64,000 bases of DNA from Halopelagius inordinatus (GCF_900113245.1 NZ_FOOQ01000001.1:1178001-1242000); one strand, 5' to 3'. Positions 24,691-33,390 are shown, numbered from the stretch's first letter. Numbers and translations: made by a program. Notes: generated by a model not told the origin, from the letters alone.

Positions 24691-25866
24691 ATGCCGAGAG
24701 AGAACGCGGTTCGCGAGTCTCAGTCGCGACGCGACTACGTCAAGTACGCTGGTGTGGTAGTCGGCGGCGGACTACTGGCGGGGTGTACCGGGGGCGCAGA
24801 CGACAGTGGGAACCAGTCGCCGACCCGAACGACCGAATCGACGACCGGAGCAGAGTCGTACACCGTCTCGATGGAACCGGTCGGCGAGGTGACGTTCGAC
24901 TCCGCGCCCGAACGGTGGGTGCCGTACGACGGCGGGTACGCCGACATGGGCGTCGCACTCGGACGGGCCGACGGATTGGCGGGTATCGGCGGCGCGGACC
25001 GCTACTACACCGACGTGTACGACGAACTACCGGGCGTGACCGTCGACCACGACCGAATCGAGGAGAACCCGGAGGTTCGAACGAAAGAACACTTCTACGA
25101 ACTCGACGCCGACGTCCATCTGTACGACCCGAAGATGCTCGAACACTGGTTCGACTGGGGACAGTCCGACGTAGACGAGATAGCCGACAACGTCGCGCCG
25201 TTCGTCGGCAACCTCATCTTCCGGCGGTCCGACGAGTGGCACGACTACCGCTACTACACGCTGTACGAGGCGTTCGAGAAGATGGCCGAGGTGTTCGACG
25301 AACGGGACCGCTACGAGGCGTTCGCGGACCTTCACGACGAGTTCGTCGCGGACATCCAGCGTCGACTGCCGCCGGAGGACCAGCGACCGAACGTGTTTCT
25401 CACCTTCGAGGGGACGGACGAACCGGAGACGTTCTCGCCGTACCGCCTCCACGACGAGGGGACGAGCAAGAAACAGTGGCGCGACTTGGGCGTTCACGAC
25501 GCCCTCTCTGGGACCGACATCGAGAACCTCAGCACCGCGAACCGCGGCGAACTCGACTACGAGACGCTCCTCGAAGTCGACCCCGAGGTGATTCTCGTCC
25601 GCGGACACGAGCGAAAGTCCGCCGCCGAGTTCCGCGAGACGGTTCTCGGCTACATGCGTGACCACCCCGTCGGCAGCGAACTCGCCGCCGTACGGAACGG
25701 GCGCGTCTACCGCGGCGGCTATCTCCACCAGGGACCCATCCACAACCTGTTTTTGACCGAACGCGCGGCACAGCAGATGTTCCCCGATATCTTCGGAGAC
25801 GTGACCGGCGACGAACGACTGTTCGACCGACAGCGAGTCGCCGACATCGTCGCCGGAGAGTTCTGA
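24691..25866 (+). CDS. Iron/siderophore ABC transporter substrate-binding lipoprotein, paralogue
   Basis: A 391-residue Tat lipoprotein (R13-R14; G-L-L-A-G-C32) clearly paralogous to the protein at 22496: both carry M-E-P-V-G, 'Y-A-D-M-G-V-A-L-G-R-A-D-G-L-A' and 'W-H-D-Y-R-Y-Y-T-L-Y-E-A-F-E-K'. It lacks the long acidic linker. The C-terminal lobe ends in the same 'D-E-R-L-F-D-R' motif. Two DtxR-type palindromes precede it. The pair may bind different ferric chelates. A permease/ATPase pair is absent from the neighbourhood. Confidence 0.86.
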   Translation: MPRENAVRESQSRRDYVKYAGVVVGGGLLAGCTGGADDSGNQSPTRTTESTTGAESYTVSMEPVGEVTFDSAPERWVPYDGGYADMGVALGRADGLAGIGGADRYYTDVYDELPGVTVDHDRIEENPEVRTKEHFYELDADVHLYDPKMLEHWFDWGQSDVDEIADNVAPFVGNLIFRRSDEWHDYRYYTLYEAFEKMAEVFDERDRYEAFADLHDEFVADIQRRLPPEDQRPNVFLTFEGTDEPETFSPYRLHDEGTSKKQWRDLGVHDALSGTDIENLSTANRGELDYETLLEVDPEVILVRGHERKSAAEFRETVLGYMRDHPVGSELAAVRNGRVYRGGYLHQGPIHNLFLTERAAQQMFPDIFGDVTGDERLFDRQRVADIVAGEF

Positions 25867-26049
25867 TTCGGTGACCGGCGAGGGGTCGCCGCACCGGCGG
25901 TAACATCCCCGAAAAGGGTCTTTGCGTCGGTCCGAGAATTTAGTTCAGACATAGATACATTCGGTATCGTCGCATGCGATTTACCCGCGGGTGAGTATCC
26001 GTCGCGCGGTTGGGTAAACCCTATCACCGGGGACCGCAACCAGTGGCGT

Positions 26050-26538
26050 ATGGACGAGAAGCGGGAACTACTCGACCTGTTGCTTCGCAACGCTCGCGAG
26101 AGCGTCGACGACCTCGCGCGACAGACCGGTCTCGAAGCGGCGGAGGTCGAAGCACTCGTCGAGGAGTTAGAAGACGAGGGCGTCATCCGGGGCTATCAGG
26201 CCATCGTCGATTGGGACCGAGTCGACGAGGAGTACGTGCAAGCTGAGGTGGAACTGAACGTCGAACTCGACCGAGAGACGGGGTACGAGGAGATCGCCCG
26301 TCGAATCGGCAAGTTCCCCGAAGTGGCGTCGCTCCGTCTGGTCTCCGGCAACTACGACTTTGCGGTCGACGTGGTCGGCGACTCGATGCAGGACGTCTCT
26401 AACTTCGTCTCCGAGCAGATTGCGCCCGTCCCGGAGGTCACCCAGACGGTGACGCACTTCGTCATGGAGACGTACAAAGAACGGGGCGTCGAACTCGGCG
26501 ACGGCGACGAAGACGACCGATTGACGTTCTCGCCATGA
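26050..26538 (+). CDS. Lrp/AsnC-family transcriptional regulator
   Basis: A 162-residue regulator with an N-terminal winged HTH (about 1-50; 'S-V-D-D-L-A-R-Q-T-G-L') and a C-terminal RAM ligand-binding domain (about 60-150; 'V-A-S-L-R-L-V-S-G-N-Y-D-F-A-V-D-V'). It overlaps the aminotransferase gene by 4 bp (ATGA), a coupling seen in haloarchaea where the Lrp protein senses an amino acid and controls its own aminotransferase. The ligand is unknown. Confidence 0.9.
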   Translation: MDEKRELLDLLLRNARESVDDLARQTGLEAAEVEALVEELEDEGVIRGYQAIVDWDRVDEEYVQAEVELNVELDRETGYEEIARRIGKFPEVASLRLVSGNYDFAVDVVGDSMQDVSNFVSEQIAPVPEVTQTVTHFVMETYKERGVELGDGDEDDRLTFSP

Positions 26539-27698
26539 CGGACCGCATCGCCGCGCGGGTTCGGGAGACGCCACCGTCGGGTATCCGCCGCTTTTTCGAG
26601 TTGGCCGAGGAGATGGACGACGTCATCTCGTTGGGCGTCGGCGAACCGGACTTTTCGGCCCCGTGGGCCGCCCGAACCGCCGCCATCGACTCGCTGGAAC
26701 GCGGTCGGACCTCGTACACCGCCAACCGAGGGATGCGCGAACTCCGCGAGGCCATCGCCGACCGTGTGACGAGGTACGACCTCGAATACGACCCGGACGA
26801 GGAGATACTCGTCACCGCGGGCGCGAGCGAAGCCGTGGACTTGGCGATGCGCGCGTTGGTGGACCCCGGCGACACCGTCGCCGTCCCCCAACCGTCGTAC
26901 ATCTCGTACGTCCCGACGGTCACGTTCGCCGGCGGCGACGCTCTCCCCGTTCAGACCTCGGTGGAGAACGACTTCGCTCTCACGCCCGCGGACTTGGAAC
27001 GGGCGGGGGCGGAAGACGCCGACGTGTTGGTCCTCTGTTACCCGAACAACCCGACCGGTGCGGTGATGAACGAACGGCAACTCCGAGACGTCGCGGCGTT
27101 CGCTCGCGAACACGACCTGTTCGTGCTCTCAGACGAGATTTACGCCGCCCTCCGCTACGAGGACGACCACGTCTCCATCGCGACGTTTCCGGAGATGAGA
27201 GAGCGAACCGTGGTGTTCAACGGGTTCTCGAAGGCGTACGCCATGACCGGCCTGCGTCTGGGGTACGCACTCGGACCGGCGGACGTCGTCGGCGCGATGA
27301 ACCGCATCCACCAGTACACGATGCTCTCGGCGCCGACGACGGCGCAGTACGCCGCCCTCGAAGCCCTCGACTCCTGTGAGGACGACGTAGAGGAGATGCG
27401 CCGCGCCTACGACAGACGGAGACGGTACGTCATCTCGCGGTTCAACGACATCGGGATGGACTGCTTCGAGGCGAAAGGCGCGTTCTACGTCTTCCCCGAG
27501 TGTCCGCCCGGGTGGGAGGACGACGAGGTGTTCGCCGAGGAACTCCTCCACGCTCAGAACGTCGCTCTCGTCCCCGGAAGCGCGTTCGGTGACGGCGGGA
27601 GCGGACATCTCCGCGTCTCCTACGCCACCGGGATGTCGGAACTGAAAGAAGCACTCTCGCGAATCGAGACGTTCGTCGAGAACGCCGGCGAGCGGTAA
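26535..27698 (+). CDS. PLP-dependent class I/II aminotransferase
   Basis: A 387-residue aminotransferase. It has 'P-N-N-P-T-G' near residue 175, the PLP-binding 'S-K233-A-Y-A-M-T-G-L-R' motif and the final 'R-V-S-Y-A-T' strand, matching archaeal aspartate/aromatic aminotransferases. It converts an amino acid and 2-oxo acid into the exchanged pair. It is translationally coupled to the preceding Lrp regulator. Substrate specificity cannot be set by eye; amino-acid catabolism or interconversion is likely. Confidence 0.9.
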   Translation: MTDRIAARVRETPPSGIRRFFELAEEMDDVISLGVGEPDFSAPWAARTAAIDSLERGRTSYTANRGMRELREAIADRVTRYDLEYDPDEEILVTAGASEAVDLAMRALVDPGDTVAVPQPSYISYVPTVTFAGGDALPVQTSVENDFALTPADLERAGAEDADVLVLCYPNNPTGAVMNERQLRDVAAFAREHDLFVLSDEIYAALRYEDDHVSIATFPEMRERTVVFNGFSKAYAMTGLRLGYALGPADVVGAMNRIHQYTMLSAPTTAQYAALEALDSCEDDVEEMRRAYDRRRRYVISRFNDIGMDCFEAKGAFYVFPECPPGWEDDEVFAEELLHAQNVALVPGSAFGDGGSGHLRVSYATGMSELKEALSRIETFVENAGER

Positions 27699-27737
27699 AC
27701 CGCCGTTTGCGATATCGATTCGGCCGCCGTTCGAACG

Positions 27738-29036
27738 TCACTCGTTTTCGCCCGCCTTCGAGAACGGGTCGAGAAACGACCGACGAGTAGCGACCGACTC
27801 TTCGACCTGCGTCCAGACGAGAACCGCACCGACCACCGCGAGGGCGGACCCGAAGGCGAAGGGGACGGCGAAGCCGAACGCGACGAGAAAGCCCGAGGCC
27901 AACGGACCGAGAGCGACGCCGAAGCCGAAGGCCATCGTCAACACAGACAGCGTGCTCCCCGACTGCCCCGCGGGCGCGAGGTCACCCGCGAGAGCGAGTG
28001 CCGGCGCGAACACCATCGCCCCGGCGATACCCTGTGCGAACCGGGCTCCGAACATCAGCCACGAGTCGAGGACGAACCCCTGGACGAACGTCGTCGGGAC
28101 GAGAAGCACCATCCCGAGGACGATGAACGGCTTGCGACCGAAGAAGTCCGTCGCCCGCCCGATGGGCGCTTGCAGGAAAATCTGCGCGAGGACGAACGCC
28201 GCAAACTGGAGGCCGAACATCGTCGCGTCCTGGGCGAGACGTTCGTTGACTATCTCGCCGAGAGTCGCGAACAGCGCGATACCGACGGCCATGAAGAAAC
28301 TCGCGAGTCCGAGCGTGAACACGGGGTCGAGGACGTGCCCGGACGACCGGTCGCGAACCGAGAGGCTCCCGAGAAGCGCGTCGCCCGCGTCGGCTTCGGG
28401 AACCTCGGGGTCACGGACGAACGCCGAGACGAGGCCGAAACTGAGGGTGGCGGTCAACGTCGCGATGTAGAAGGCGGCGTCGAAGCCGTTGATACGCAGC
28501 GCGACCGTCCCGACGTCGAACGCGAAGGGACCGCTGGCGACGACGGCGCCCGCGGCGATGGGGCCGACGCCGAACCCGAGGAGCCGAAAGGTGTTGTACG
28601 TCCCCATGTTCCCCCCGCGATTCGACTCGGAAGCCAGGTCGTTGACGAGGGCGACGGTGGTCGGGATGATCAACGCGCCCGCGATACCCTGAACGACGCG
28701 AAGTCCGAGCAGGTGCCAGTACGTAGAGGCGAACGAGTACGAGAAACTGGCGACGCCGATGAGGACCAGTCCGACGAGGACGAACACCTTCCGACGGCGG
28801 GCGCGGTCGGAGAGTCGGCCGGTGAACGGCTGTAACGGGCTGTTGACCAAGCCGAAAAGCGAGAGGATGATGCCCGTCACCGCCACCTCCGTCAACCCGA
28901 ACGTCGCTCCGGTGATGTACTGGCTTCCGATGAAAAGCGGGAGGACGACGACGAGAAACGAGTTGCCGACGGACTCGGTCATCCGCGCCACCGCGAGTGC
29001 GAGCACCTGCGGGTCGACGCCGAAGCGGTCCGCCAT
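27738..29036 (-). CDS. MFS transporter
   Basis: A roughly 432-residue 12-TM major facilitator. It has the motif G-R-L-S-D-R-A-R-R-R-K after TM2 and G-R-A-T-D-F-F-G-R-K after TM8. It resembles drug-efflux MFS proteins. The ATG at 29036 is preferred to a GTG at 29072, which would add 12 residues. It converges with the aminotransferase gene. Substrate unknown. Confidence 0.85.
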   Translation of the reverse strand: MADRFGVDPQVLALAVARMTESVGNSFLVVVLPLFIGSQYITGATFGLTEVAVTGIILSLFGLVNSPLQPFTGRLSDRARRRKVFVLVGLVLIGVASFSYSFASTYWHLLGLRVVQGIAGALIIPTTVALVNDLASESNRGGNMGTYNTFRLLGFGVGPIAAGAVVASGPFAFDVGTVALRINGFDAAFYIATLTATLSFGLVSAFVRDPEVPEADAGDALLGSLSVRDRSSGHVLDPVFTLGLASFFMAVGIALFATLGEIVNERLAQDATMFGLQFAAFVLAQIFLQAPIGRATDFFGRKPFIVLGMVLLVPTTFVQGFVLDSWLMFGARFAQGIAGAMVFAPALALAGDLAPAGQSGSTLSVLTMAFGFGVALGPLASGFLVAFGFAVPFAFGSALAVVGAVLVWTQVEESVATRRSFLDPFSKAGENE

Positions 29037-29230
29037 CAGCCGTAACTCACCCGTGAGAGGACCATTAATCACGCGACGGACGCGCCGTCCAATACAGTTG
29101 CGAAACCCCGCGTCCGTTGCGGACTCTCGGCGGAGAGACCCGAGCGTGGGCGTCCCCGGAGACCACCCGCGTCCCGGTTCCGAACGGGGTGAGGTCCGCC
29201 TCCGACGGTGAACTCATCAGATACACAAAG

Positions 29231-29240
29231 TATTATTTAA
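29231..29240 (+). promoter_or_regulatory. TATA box for the DUF7504-like/CHAT genes
   Basis: TATTATTTAA sits 24-33 bp before the ATG at 29264, a good haloarchaeal TATA position, and stands out as AT-rich in a GC-rich spacer. It probably drives both the 29264 gene and, by read-through, the CHAT gene. Confidence 0.6.
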
Positions 29241-29263
29241 CGCGGTGTCGTGTCTCAAACAGA

Positions 29264-30028
29264 ATGGTTCAGGGAGGCGAAACGGGCCCCGCGGGCTCCG
29301 ACGGCGCGACGGATTTCGCGCGCGCACTCAACGAACTCAAGGGACGCGGGAGCACGTTGCTCGTCGTCGGGTCCGTGCCCGAGGAGATGTACGCGAGGAT
29401 ATCCGCGAAGATGCTCGGAGACGGCGACGCGTCGAACCGCCGCCGTCTCGTCGTGACTCCAGCGGGCGCCTCCCGCAGAGACACGAGATTGGAGGGCGTC
29501 TCCCGTCGGACGCCCGAGTGGGCGCGCATCGTCGAATACGAGACGCGCGCTCGAAGTCCCGCGGCGGCCGTAGAAAGCGGAACGTCCGCCGTCTCGTCGC
29601 CCGCCTCCCCGACGAACGGCGACGGAACCGCGGACGCGGGCGTTCGCGACCCCCTCGCGAACGTCGTCGACGGGGAGATAACCGAACTCGGCGTGGAGAT
29701 AGCAAAGACGATAGCGCAGTTCGACGGTATCGCCTCGGGTCTCGCCCCGGCGGAACTCCGCGTGGCGTTCGACTGTCTCCCCTCGTTGCTCTCGGAGTAC
29801 GACCGCCGGACGGTGTTTCGGTTCCTCCACGTCCTCGGAAACAACGTTCGGTCGGTCGGCGGGATGGGCCACTTTTGGCTCCCGCAAGACCGAGAGACGG
29901 AGGTAGTGCGACTCTTCGAACCGCTGTTCGACGCCACGGTCGAACTCCGACTCGACGGCCACGAACTCGCACAACGGTGGCATTTCCGCGACGCGGAGAT
30001 ATCCTCTGAGTGGCTCTCGGTCGGGTGA
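29264..30028 (+). CDS. Degenerate KaiC/RecA-like P-loop protein (DUF7504-like)
   Basis: A 254-residue protein. 'S-T-L-L-V-V-G-S-V-P-E-E-M-Y' has the place of a Walker A loop but lacks the G-K-S/T, and the C-terminal part ('R-T-V-F-R-F-L-H-V-L', then 'L-F-D-A-T-V-E-L-R') looks like the last strands of a RecA/KaiC-type fold. A Pro/Ala/Thr-rich linker (about residues 95-130) splits it. I recall haloarchaeal family DUF7504 for such proteins, from memory only. It ends 61 bp before the CHAT gene, so the two are probably linked in function. The likely job is sensing or scaffolding, not ATP hydrolysis. Confidence 0.72.
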   Translation: MVQGGETGPAGSDGATDFARALNELKGRGSTLLVVGSVPEEMYARISAKMLGDGDASNRRRLVVTPAGASRRDTRLEGVSRRTPEWARIVEYETRARSPAAAVESGTSAVSSPASPTNGDGTADAGVRDPLANVVDGEITELGVEIAKTIAQFDGIASGLAPAELRVAFDCLPSLLSEYDRRTVFRFLHVLGNNVRSVGGMGHFWLPQDRETEVVRLFEPLFDATVELRLDGHELAQRWHFRDAEISSEWLSVG

Positions 30029-30089
30029 GCGTCGTCCCGGCGGGCGTTCACCCATACGCTTTTAGTCGAGAACGAAGACTGGTGAGATA

Positions 30090-32246
30090 ATGGACCAGTT
30101 CGGCGGTCGGACCGAGACGGGGGCGTCGAACGAGCACCTCCAACTCTCGTTTCGGACGACCGACGAGGGGACTGGACTCCTCGCGGCGGACCCGATAGAG
30201 CGACACCAGTTTCGGCTCTCGACGCCGAATCCCGTCTCGCCGACCGCTTCCGACCCCTCGGAGTTTTCGTTTCCCGCCGACGCCGCCGTCCGTATCCGAA
30301 CCGATAGAATCGACCTGCAGACGGTCGTTTCCGTCTGCGTCAGAGACGACGCCGGAGAGATGCTGGCCCGGACCGAACACTTCGCCGAGGAGTCGTTCGG
30401 CCCGGGGACGTACAGCGTCGAACTGTTCGCGCCGATAAAGCTGTATCTGCGGGTCACCGGGCCGTTCTCCGTCTCCTCTGACGCCGACCGGACGACCATC
30501 GACTTCGGCGAGGAGACGGCGGTTCTCGTCGGCGGCCGGTCGAACCACGAGCGACCGGCGGCGACGATTACGACGCCCGACGACCCGCGGGCGGTGATGG
30601 ACGCGATGTCGTATCTCGGCTCCGCGCTCAAAACGACCACCGTAGAGCGGTCGTACCCCACGCTCCGGGGACACCCGCCGCTTATCGAACGCGGCGACCG
30701 TTTCGAGGTTCCGGACGGACTGGAAGCGCCCGACACCGGCGTGACCGTGGAACTCCCCGCCGAGTACAGCTATCTCTACGTCGCAGCGCCGTTGGTGTAC
30801 TATCTCGGTGCGACGGTGAAGGAGGGCCAGACGCCGCGAATCGTCACGGACGAGGGGTTCGTCTACGACCTCGACACCCCCGCGGGATTCGAAGTCGAGG
30901 TCGAACGAGTGCTGAAACGGGCGTTCTTCCTCGACTGCCTGACGCGGACGGAGGGGTACTACGAGGTGGACCTCCACGAACGCCGGGCCGTCGAGGACGA
31001 ACTCGACGTGGAGTTCGCCGAGTTGTACGACCGGTCGCTCCCCGCGCAGTTGGAGACGTATCTCGGCGTCTCCCACGGCGTCGTCGCGGACCACGTCCCC
31101 GAGTGGAAGTTGACGGCTCACATCGCCCCGACCGCCGAAAACGTCGAAGTCGTCCCGTTCGCGGCCAACGACCTCGCGGTAGTCCGGACGCCGCGTTCGA
31201 CCCCGACGACGAGTCCGGCGGCGCAGGCGTCGGCGGTCGACGAGTTCCTGCGCACTGCCGGACCCACCGGCGGACGAGCGAGTCCGGTCGGCGACTTCAC
31301 TCGGAGCGCGACTCCCCCCGGTGCCGCGCCCGACAGAGAGTACGTCCGGCCCGAACGGACCGACTCCATAGAGCAGGCGTGGATAGGCGAGGGGACGCCC
31401 GTCGGGGCGAGCAAGGCGTCGCTGCAGGCGTACCGAAACCGCCTCGACCGCGAACCGAACGAGGGCGACATCGGCATCACCGTCGTCTGCAACGACCCGA
31501 AGATGGCCGAGGAACGCGACGTCGTCGAAGGCGTCTACGGCTCTCGCGAGGAACTCCCGTTCGACGTGCGGATGCACTACGACCTGTCGGTGGCGGAACT
31601 CCGCGACGTACTCGCGGCCGACACGGAGTTTCTCCACTACATCGGCCACATCGACGACGGCGGGTTCCAGTGTGCCGACGGCGCGTTAGACGTCTCCGCG
31701 GTGGACGACGTCGGCACCGACGCGTTCCTCCTCAACGCCTGTCAGTCGTACGAACAGGGTACCCACCTCGTCGACGCGGGCGCGATAGCGGGCATCGTGA
31801 CGCTCAACGACGTGGTGAACGGCGGAGCGGTGAAGATCGGACAGAACCTCTGTCGACTGCTCAACTCCGGCTTTCCGGTCCGGAGCGCGCTCGAAATCGC
31901 GCGAGACGATAGCGTGATCGGAAACGACTACATCGTCGTCGGCGACGGCAGTTTTTCCGTGACGCAAGTTCAGGCCGCGTTCCCCAACTCCTGTACGATC
32001 ACGCGGCGCGCAGAGAACAGAGTCGCCGTTGACTATCGAATATATCCCGGTTCGGCCAACGGGATGGGAGCACTCGTCAAACCGTTTCTGCCGGGGAACG
32101 AACAGCACTACATCGCGTCCGGGAGCGTCGACGTGTTCGAGTTGACGGAGTCGGAACTGGCCGAGTTCCTCTCTTTAGAGAACGTGCCGATTATCTCTGA
32201 CGGAGGTCTGCGGTGGAGTTCGACCACCTCGGTCGAGGATATCTGA
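30090..32246 (+). CDS. CHAT-domain (caspase-like) protein
   Basis: A 718-residue soluble protein. Residues 430-700 look like a CHAT peptidase: 'F-L-H-Y-I-G-H520-I-D-D-G' carries the His and 'L-L-N-A-C551-Q-S-Y-E' the nucleophile Cys, in the right order and spacing. The first 400 residues are beta-rich and unrecognised; a Ser/Thr/Pro linker runs about 365-420. CHAT proteins are caspase relatives in prokaryotic signalling and immunity (for example gRAMP-associated Csx29). The gene follows a degenerate P-loop protein and is convergent, by 0 bp, with a 47-residue membrane peptide. A role in controlled proteolysis is inference; substrate unknown. Confidence 0.8.
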   Translation: MDQFGGRTETGASNEHLQLSFRTTDEGTGLLAADPIERHQFRLSTPNPVSPTASDPSEFSFPADAAVRIRTDRIDLQTVVSVCVRDDAGEMLARTEHFAEESFGPGTYSVELFAPIKLYLRVTGPFSVSSDADRTTIDFGEETAVLVGGRSNHERPAATITTPDDPRAVMDAMSYLGSALKTTTVERSYPTLRGHPPLIERGDRFEVPDGLEAPDTGVTVELPAEYSYLYVAAPLVYYLGATVKEGQTPRIVTDEGFVYDLDTPAGFEVEVERVLKRAFFLDCLTRTEGYYEVDLHERRAVEDELDVEFAELYDRSLPAQLETYLGVSHGVVADHVPEWKLTAHIAPTAENVEVVPFAANDLAVVRTPRSTPTTSPAAQASAVDEFLRTAGPTGGRASPVGDFTRSATPPGAAPDREYVRPERTDSIEQAWIGEGTPVGASKASLQAYRNRLDREPNEGDIGITVVCNDPKMAEERDVVEGVYGSREELPFDVRMHYDLSVAELRDVLAADTEFLHYIGHIDDGGFQCADGALDVSAVDDVGTDAFLLNACQSYEQGTHLVDAGAIAGIVTLNDVVNGGAVKIGQNLCRLLNSGFPVRSALEIARDDSVIGNDYIVVGDGSFSVTQVQAAFPNSCTITRRAENRVAVDYRIYPGSANGMGALVKPFLPGNEQHYIASGSVDVFELTESELAEFLSLENVPIISDGGLRWSSTTSVEDI

Positions 32247-32390
32247 TCAGGGGCCGTAGATACCGGTGTGGTTCCCCGCCGCCACCGCGCCCGCCTGCGA
32301 CAGCAAGACGAGAGCGGAGAACAGGACGCCCATCATGCGCGGGTGTTCGGAGAGGTACTGTGCGACCGCATTGTTGTCGTCTTCGGACAT
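32247..32390 (-). CDS. 47-residue single-span peptide (DUF7503-like)
   Basis: Reading the minus strand from the ATG at 32390 gives 47 codons: a charged N-terminus with A-V-A-Q-Y-L-S-E-H-P-R, a hydrophobic stretch M-M-G-V-L-F-S-A-L-V-L-L (about 19-38), then a short tail ending N-H-T-G-I-Y-G-P. I recall similar haloarchaeal peptides (E-H-P-R-M-M-G-V-L-F, ending in G-P) as family DUF7503, not verified. It is predicted to insert in the membrane. It ends on the base after the CHAT stop. An AT-rich TATA-like region (about 32415-32425) precedes it. Confidence 0.72.
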   Translation of the reverse strand: MSEDDNNAVAQYLSEHPRMMGVLFSALVLLSQAGAVAAGNHTGIYGP

Positions 32391-32600
32391 CACAAATATA
32401 ACAACACTCGCCGATGAAATAAATATTTCCGAGTATATCTGATACGTAGACAGATCAATTAATTCGCCCTACAGGTTAACAAAACTATAAATTCTACCGA
32501 CAGGTATCCTACGGAGACGTAACGCCGCGAGAGACGGTGTGCGAACGTATCCGTCGATAGCGCGTGTGACGAGTCGGTGAGAACGGAGAGACGCCGCGAC
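32391..32600. other. AT-rich spacer between the membrane peptide and the response regulator
   Basis: This 210-bp spacer is strikingly AT-rich at 32391-32510 (runs such as aaataaatatttcc and aaaactataaatt) against the GC-rich background. It should hold the promoter of the 47-residue peptide. I see no gene or clear repeat in it. Confidence 0.5.
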
Positions 32601-33200
32601 CTACGTTTCGTCGAACTCTTCGAACTCCACGTCGGCCCCGAGATCGCGATAGACGGCCTCGATGTCGTCGTCGTCGTCGAGATTCTGGAGCGTCTCGTCG
32701 AGTTCGGCTCTGAGTTCTTCGAGGCGTCCGTCGAGTTCGGTGTACTCCTCGCTGCTTTCGAGCGACGTCGCGTCTTTCTCCGATTCGAGAAGCGCCTTCT
32801 TCGAGGCGAGCGAGAACAGTTCCTTCACGCCGTCGTCGTAGGAGTTGCGCAAGAGGAGATTCGATACCGTCTCTTCCAGTGAATCCTTCGAGACGGGCTT
32901 TACGAGGTAGTCGTCGAAGCCCATGGCGACGATGTCGAAGTCCGGTTCGACTGCGGTCACCATCGCCACGCGGCACTCGAAGCCGCGATTCCGAATCTCG
33001 GTCAACGCTTCGTCGCCCGAGAGATCGGGCATCCGACGGTCCAAGAGCACCACATCTACGGCTTCGTCGAGTGCCTCGAGCGCCTCGCGGCCGCCGTAGG
33101 CGACGCGGACTCGATACTCGTCCTTGAGCCATGTTGCGTACAGGTCGGCGAGGTCCGGCTCATCTTCGACGATGAGCACGAGCGGCTGGTCAGCACTCAT
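32601..33200 (-). CDS. HalX-type response regulator
   Basis: A 199-residue response regulator. The receiver domain (1-120) has the acidic pocket E12-D13, the phosphoacceptor D54 in V-V-L-L-D-R-R-M-P, and the L-V-K-P-V lysine. Residues about 125-185 form the HalX output domain, a coiled helical hairpin found in haloarchaea ('L-x-S-K-K-A-L-L-E-S-E-K' and 'E-L-D-G-R-L-E-E-L-R-A-E-L'). No DNA-binding domain is seen, so it relays phosphoryl signals. The partner kinase is not nearby. A dyad at 33214-33228 overlaps its promoter. Confidence 0.9.
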   Translation of the reverse strand: MSADQPLVLIVEDEPDLADLYATWLKDEYRVRVAYGGREALEALDEAVDVVLLDRRMPDLSGDEALTEIRNRGFECRVAMVTAVEPDFDIVAMGFDDYLVKPVSKDSLEETVSNLLLRNSYDDGVKELFSLASKKALLESEKDATSLESSEEYTELDGRLEELRAELDETLQNLDDDDDIEAVYRDLGADVEFEEFDET

Positions 33201-33213
33201 ATGTATGTTTGTG

Positions 33214-33228
33214 GTGTTCCGAGAACAC
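33214..33228. promoter_or_regulatory. Inverted repeat upstream of the HalX regulator
   Basis: GTGTTC-CGA-GAACAC is a perfect dyad with six-base arms, 14-28 bp before the ATG at 33200. Its place over the promoter suggests an operator, but no regulator can be named. Confidence 0.4.
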
Positions 33229-33390
33229 TCACGTCACGGAATGTTTCGCGGGGGCATATGAATATACCCCTTAGTCCGGGGCTGGTGAGCGGTTCGGAGG
33301 GCGGGCGGTTTCTCACCACTATCTGTCAAAGAGCGCCGCCAGTTGGTATAGGTTCCGGCATCGGACGGCGACGGAGAACCGACGCGTTCG

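Noticed and set aside
25984-25993. ACCCGCGGGT palindrome upstream of the Lrp gene
   Set aside because: Short self-complementary GC-rich run, expected by chance at this base composition.
30048-31649. 533-codon minus-strand open frame over the CHAT gene
   Set aside because: Antisense shadow; the plus strand carries the CHAT motifs and a promoter.
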